Positions 62,261 through 64,000 of a DNA stretch of 64,000 nt are shown piece after piece. The notes under the pieces are model-generated. The model searched no databases. It saw only the letters and a program-made list of their open reading frames with translations, and was not told where the DNA came from. Source of the DNA: Paractinoplanes ferrugineus (lineage in GTDB: Bacteria; Actinomycetota; Actinomycetes; Mycobacteriales; Micromonosporaceae); NCBI RefSeq assembly GCF_016862195.1, contig NZ_BOMM01000001.1, positions 425,444-489,443 on the forward strand, read 5' to 3'. Positions within the stretch are counted from its first letter, which is position 1, and the number at the start of each line of letters is the position of its first letter. Position numbers and translations under genes: made by a program.

Positions 62261-64000
62261 ATGTCTTCTTCTCCTCCCGCCGTTGTCGCTGACCGTTACC
62301 GGCTTGTCGCGCCGCTCGGTCAGGGCGGGATGGGTCGTGTCTGGCGGGCGACCGACGTCGTCCTGCACCGTGAGGTGGCCATCAAGGAGCTGGTTCCCCC
62401 GCCCGGGCTCACGCCGGGGGAGCGGCAGGAGATGCGCGAGCGCTCCCTGCGGGAGGCACGCGCGATCGCCCGGCTCAACAACATCAACGTGGTGCGTGTC
62501 TTCGACGTGCTGCGGACGGACGCCGACCCGTGGATCGTCATGGAGTACGTCCCGTCCCGTTCGTTGCAGGACACGCTCGCCGAGGACGGCCCCTTCTCGC
62601 CGGTGCGGGCGGCCGAGATGGGCTTGGGCGTGCTCGGGGCGCTGCGGGCCGCGCACCGGGCCGGCGTCGTGCACCGCGACGTGAAGCCGGGCAACGTGCT
62701 GATCGGCGCCGACGGCCGGGTCGTGCTGACCGATTTCGGTCTGGCCACCGTGCCCGGTGACCCGAACGTGACTCGCACCGGCCTGGTGCTGGGCTCGCCC
62801 GCGTACATCGCTCCGGAGCGCGCCCGGGACGGCACCGCCGGACCGGCCGCCGACCTCTGGTCGTTGGGCGCCACCCTTTACGCCGCGGTCGAGGGCGCCT
62901 CGCCGTTCGCGCGCCCCTCGGCGATCGCGACGCTGGCCGCGCTGGCCACCGAAAATCCGCCGCCGGCTCGCAACGCGGGCCCGCTGAAGCCGGTGCTCAA
63001 CGGCCTGCTGCGCAAGGACCCGACGCACCGGATCAACGCGGAGGAGGCCGAGCGCCTGCTCAACCGGGCGATCGGCCGCCGTTCGAAGCTCAGCTTCCCG
63101 ATGAGCCCGACGATGCGCCGTCCGGGCGCGGGCCGCGACCGGGTCTCGGGCCTGCTGTCCCCGACCGGTTCGGCGCCGGTGGTACCGGGTCCGCGCCCGC
63201 CGGTGGCGCCTGCCCGCCCGGCCGATCCGCCGGGTCGCCCACCGTTGTCCGGGGCGCGCCCGGCGGCTGGCGAGAGCCGGCCGCCGGTCTATGTGCCGGG
63301 CAAAGCCCAGGTCGGCCGCTCCGACACGCCGACGAAGGTCGACGGACCCCGGGCCCAGCCGCTCGATGCGACCCGAATCGACGCCCCTCCGGTCAAAGAC
63401 GACAAAACCACCTTCATGGGTACGCGACCCGGGTCCACAACCGCACCCGGGCAGCCCCCTGCTGCTCGGCAGGCGCCCGCGAACCCGGCCAAAGTCAACC
63501 CGACGACCGTGAACCCGGCCACCCGCACCGGCCGTGGCGAGCGCGGCGGCCTGAGCGCCGCCGACGTTGCCGCCTACCACCGCGGCAAGGCGGCCCCGGA
63601 ACACGAACGCTCCCTGGCCGAAGCGACCGCCCTGGTCCGCCCCGTCGACAAGCCCACCGACCGCACCACAGTCGTCCCCCCGCCGGCCGACCGACCCACC
63701 CCGGTCCCCCCGCCGGCCGACCGTACGACCGTGGTTCCGTCTCACCAGACCGACCGCACCACCGTGGTCCCAGCCCCGCCGATCGATCGCACCGCTGTCG
63801 TGTCCACGCCGGAGCCGATCGACGCCACGACTCGGGTCTCGGCCCCGCCGGTGGACGCCACCACTGTGGTCCCGTCCCCGAAGTCGACGTCGAAGAAGGC
63901 CCCGGCAAAGAAGCCCCAGGCAGCCCCCGAGCCGCCCGCCACCAAAACGGGCAGCCCCGCCACCGCCTCCGCCCTAGTCGAGACCGGCACCCCCGCCAGC
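62261..64000 (+). CDS. Ser/Thr protein kinase, truncated by the window edge
   Basis: The frame stays open for 580 codons and runs off the window. The kinase domain (about residues 10-275) has LGQGGMGRVW, the ATP Lys in VAIKEL, HRDVKPGN, LTDFGLA and a PAYIAPE activation-loop end. A Pro-rich region follows, then from about residue 470 a degenerate repeat of Asp-Arg/Ala-Thr-Thr-Val-Val-Pro units, then a Lys/Ala/Pro stretch. The Thr-rich repeats could be autophosphorylation sites. A membrane segment, if any, must lie beyond the edge. ATG 62261 is divergent from accE. Confidence 0.9.
   Translation, partial: MSSSPPAVVADRYRLVAPLGQGGMGRVWRATDVVLHREVAIKELVPPPGLTPGERQEMRERSLREARAIARLNNINVVRVFDVLRTDADPWIVMEYVPSRSLQDTLAEDGPFSPVRAAEMGLGVLGALRAAHRAGVVHRDVKPGNVLIGADGRVVLTDFGLATVPGDPNVTRTGLVLGSPAYIAPERARDGTAGPAADLWSLGATLYAAVEGASPFARPSAIATLAALATENPPPARNAGPLKPVLNGLLRKDPTHRINAEEAERLLNRAIGRRSKLSFPMSPTMRRPGAGRDRVSGLLSPTGSAPVVPGPRPPVAPARPADPPGRPPLSGARPAAGESRPPVYVPGKAQVGRSDTPTKVDGPRAQPLDATRIDAPPVKDDKTTFMGTRPGSTTAPGQPPAARQAPANPAKVNPTTVNPATRTGRGERGGLSAADVAAYHRGKAAPEHERSLAEATALVRPVDKPTDRTTVVPPPADRPTPVPPPADRTTVVPSHQTDRTTVVPAPPIDRTAVVSTPEPIDATTRVSAPPVDATTVVPSPKSTSKKAPAKKPQAAPEPPATKTGSPATASALVETGTPAS

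Noticed and set aside
62108..63745. 545-codon leftward frame over the right-end kinase
   Set aside because: The plus-strand frame contains all kinase motifs. The leftward frame is its antisense shadow and also crosses accE.

Overview
The window is high-GC DNA (third codon positions mostly G or C, many GTG and some TTG starts, ATGA/GTGA stop-start overlaps) from an actinomycete. Conservons, a mycosin, an SCO4848-type membrane protein, GPP34, an acyl-CoA carboxylase epsilon subunit and the gene order suggest Micromonosporaceae, probably close to Actinoplanes or Micromonospora; that placement is inference. No rRNA, tRNA, CRISPR array or intact insertion sequence was found.

Layout. (1) 1-5.7 kb: end of cysD, cysN, a STAS-HATPase fusion, a LacI-type regulator with a candidate operator, and galE-galK without galT. 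(2) 5.8-9.0 kb: trpS, a 2H phosphoesterase, a YihY membrane protein and two small proteins. (3) 9.2-19.2 kb: nucleoside uptake and salvage: BMP-type lipoprotein, double ATPase, two permeases, cytidine deaminase, thymidine phosphorylase, then DUF4272, an rRNA methyltransferase and adenosine deaminase. (4) 19.5-24.8 kb: a conservon (CvnA kinase-like sensor, CvnB roadblock, CvnC DUF742, CvnD GTPase) closed by a strong terminator. (5) 24.9-30.1 kb: DUF2000 divergent from an Lrp/AsnC regulator, a PCD-VOC fusion, and a leftward pair made of an acidic unknown and a protein that looks like a domesticated IS110-type transposase. The latter carries the same C-terminal motifs as CvnA. (6) 30.2-37 kb: salvage resumes with deoC, a catalytic aldehyde dehydrogenase overlapping a non-catalytic half-dehydrogenase, upp, NUDIX, GPP34 and a phosphohexomutase. 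(7) 37-49.5 kb: a membrane Ser/Thr kinase, an acyl-CoA mutase large subunit with no B12 subunit nearby, an M20 amidohydrolase, a DUF4349 lipoprotein, an MBL hydrolase, several small conserved proteins, an LpdA-type flavoprotein and DedA. (8) 49.9-53.9 kb: circularly permuted ATP-grasp, alpha-E, a previously hidden 30-codon ORF, transglutaminase and GNAT in one tightly coupled operon, then a TetR regulator. (9) 54.6-64 kb: the carboxylase neighbourhood accA...maf...accE, interrupted by a DrrAB-like ABC pair and by a type VII secretion mini-module (two helical proteins plus a mycosin). A Ser/Thr kinase with a Thr-Val-Val repeat tail runs off the right edge.

How it fits together. Regions 3 and 6 form one pathway: nucleosides enter through the ABC importer, are deaminated by Cdd and Add and cleaved by DeoA, uracil is recycled by Upp, and the sugar phosphate goes through the hexomutase and DeoC, with the acetaldehyde probably oxidised by the ALDH pair. 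Regions 4 and 5 interrupt this block. The two items most worth following up are the 30-residue Cys-x4-Cys-x4-Cys ORF inside the ATP-grasp/alpha-E/transglutaminase operon, and the C-terminal module shared by the conservon sensor and the transposase-like protein.
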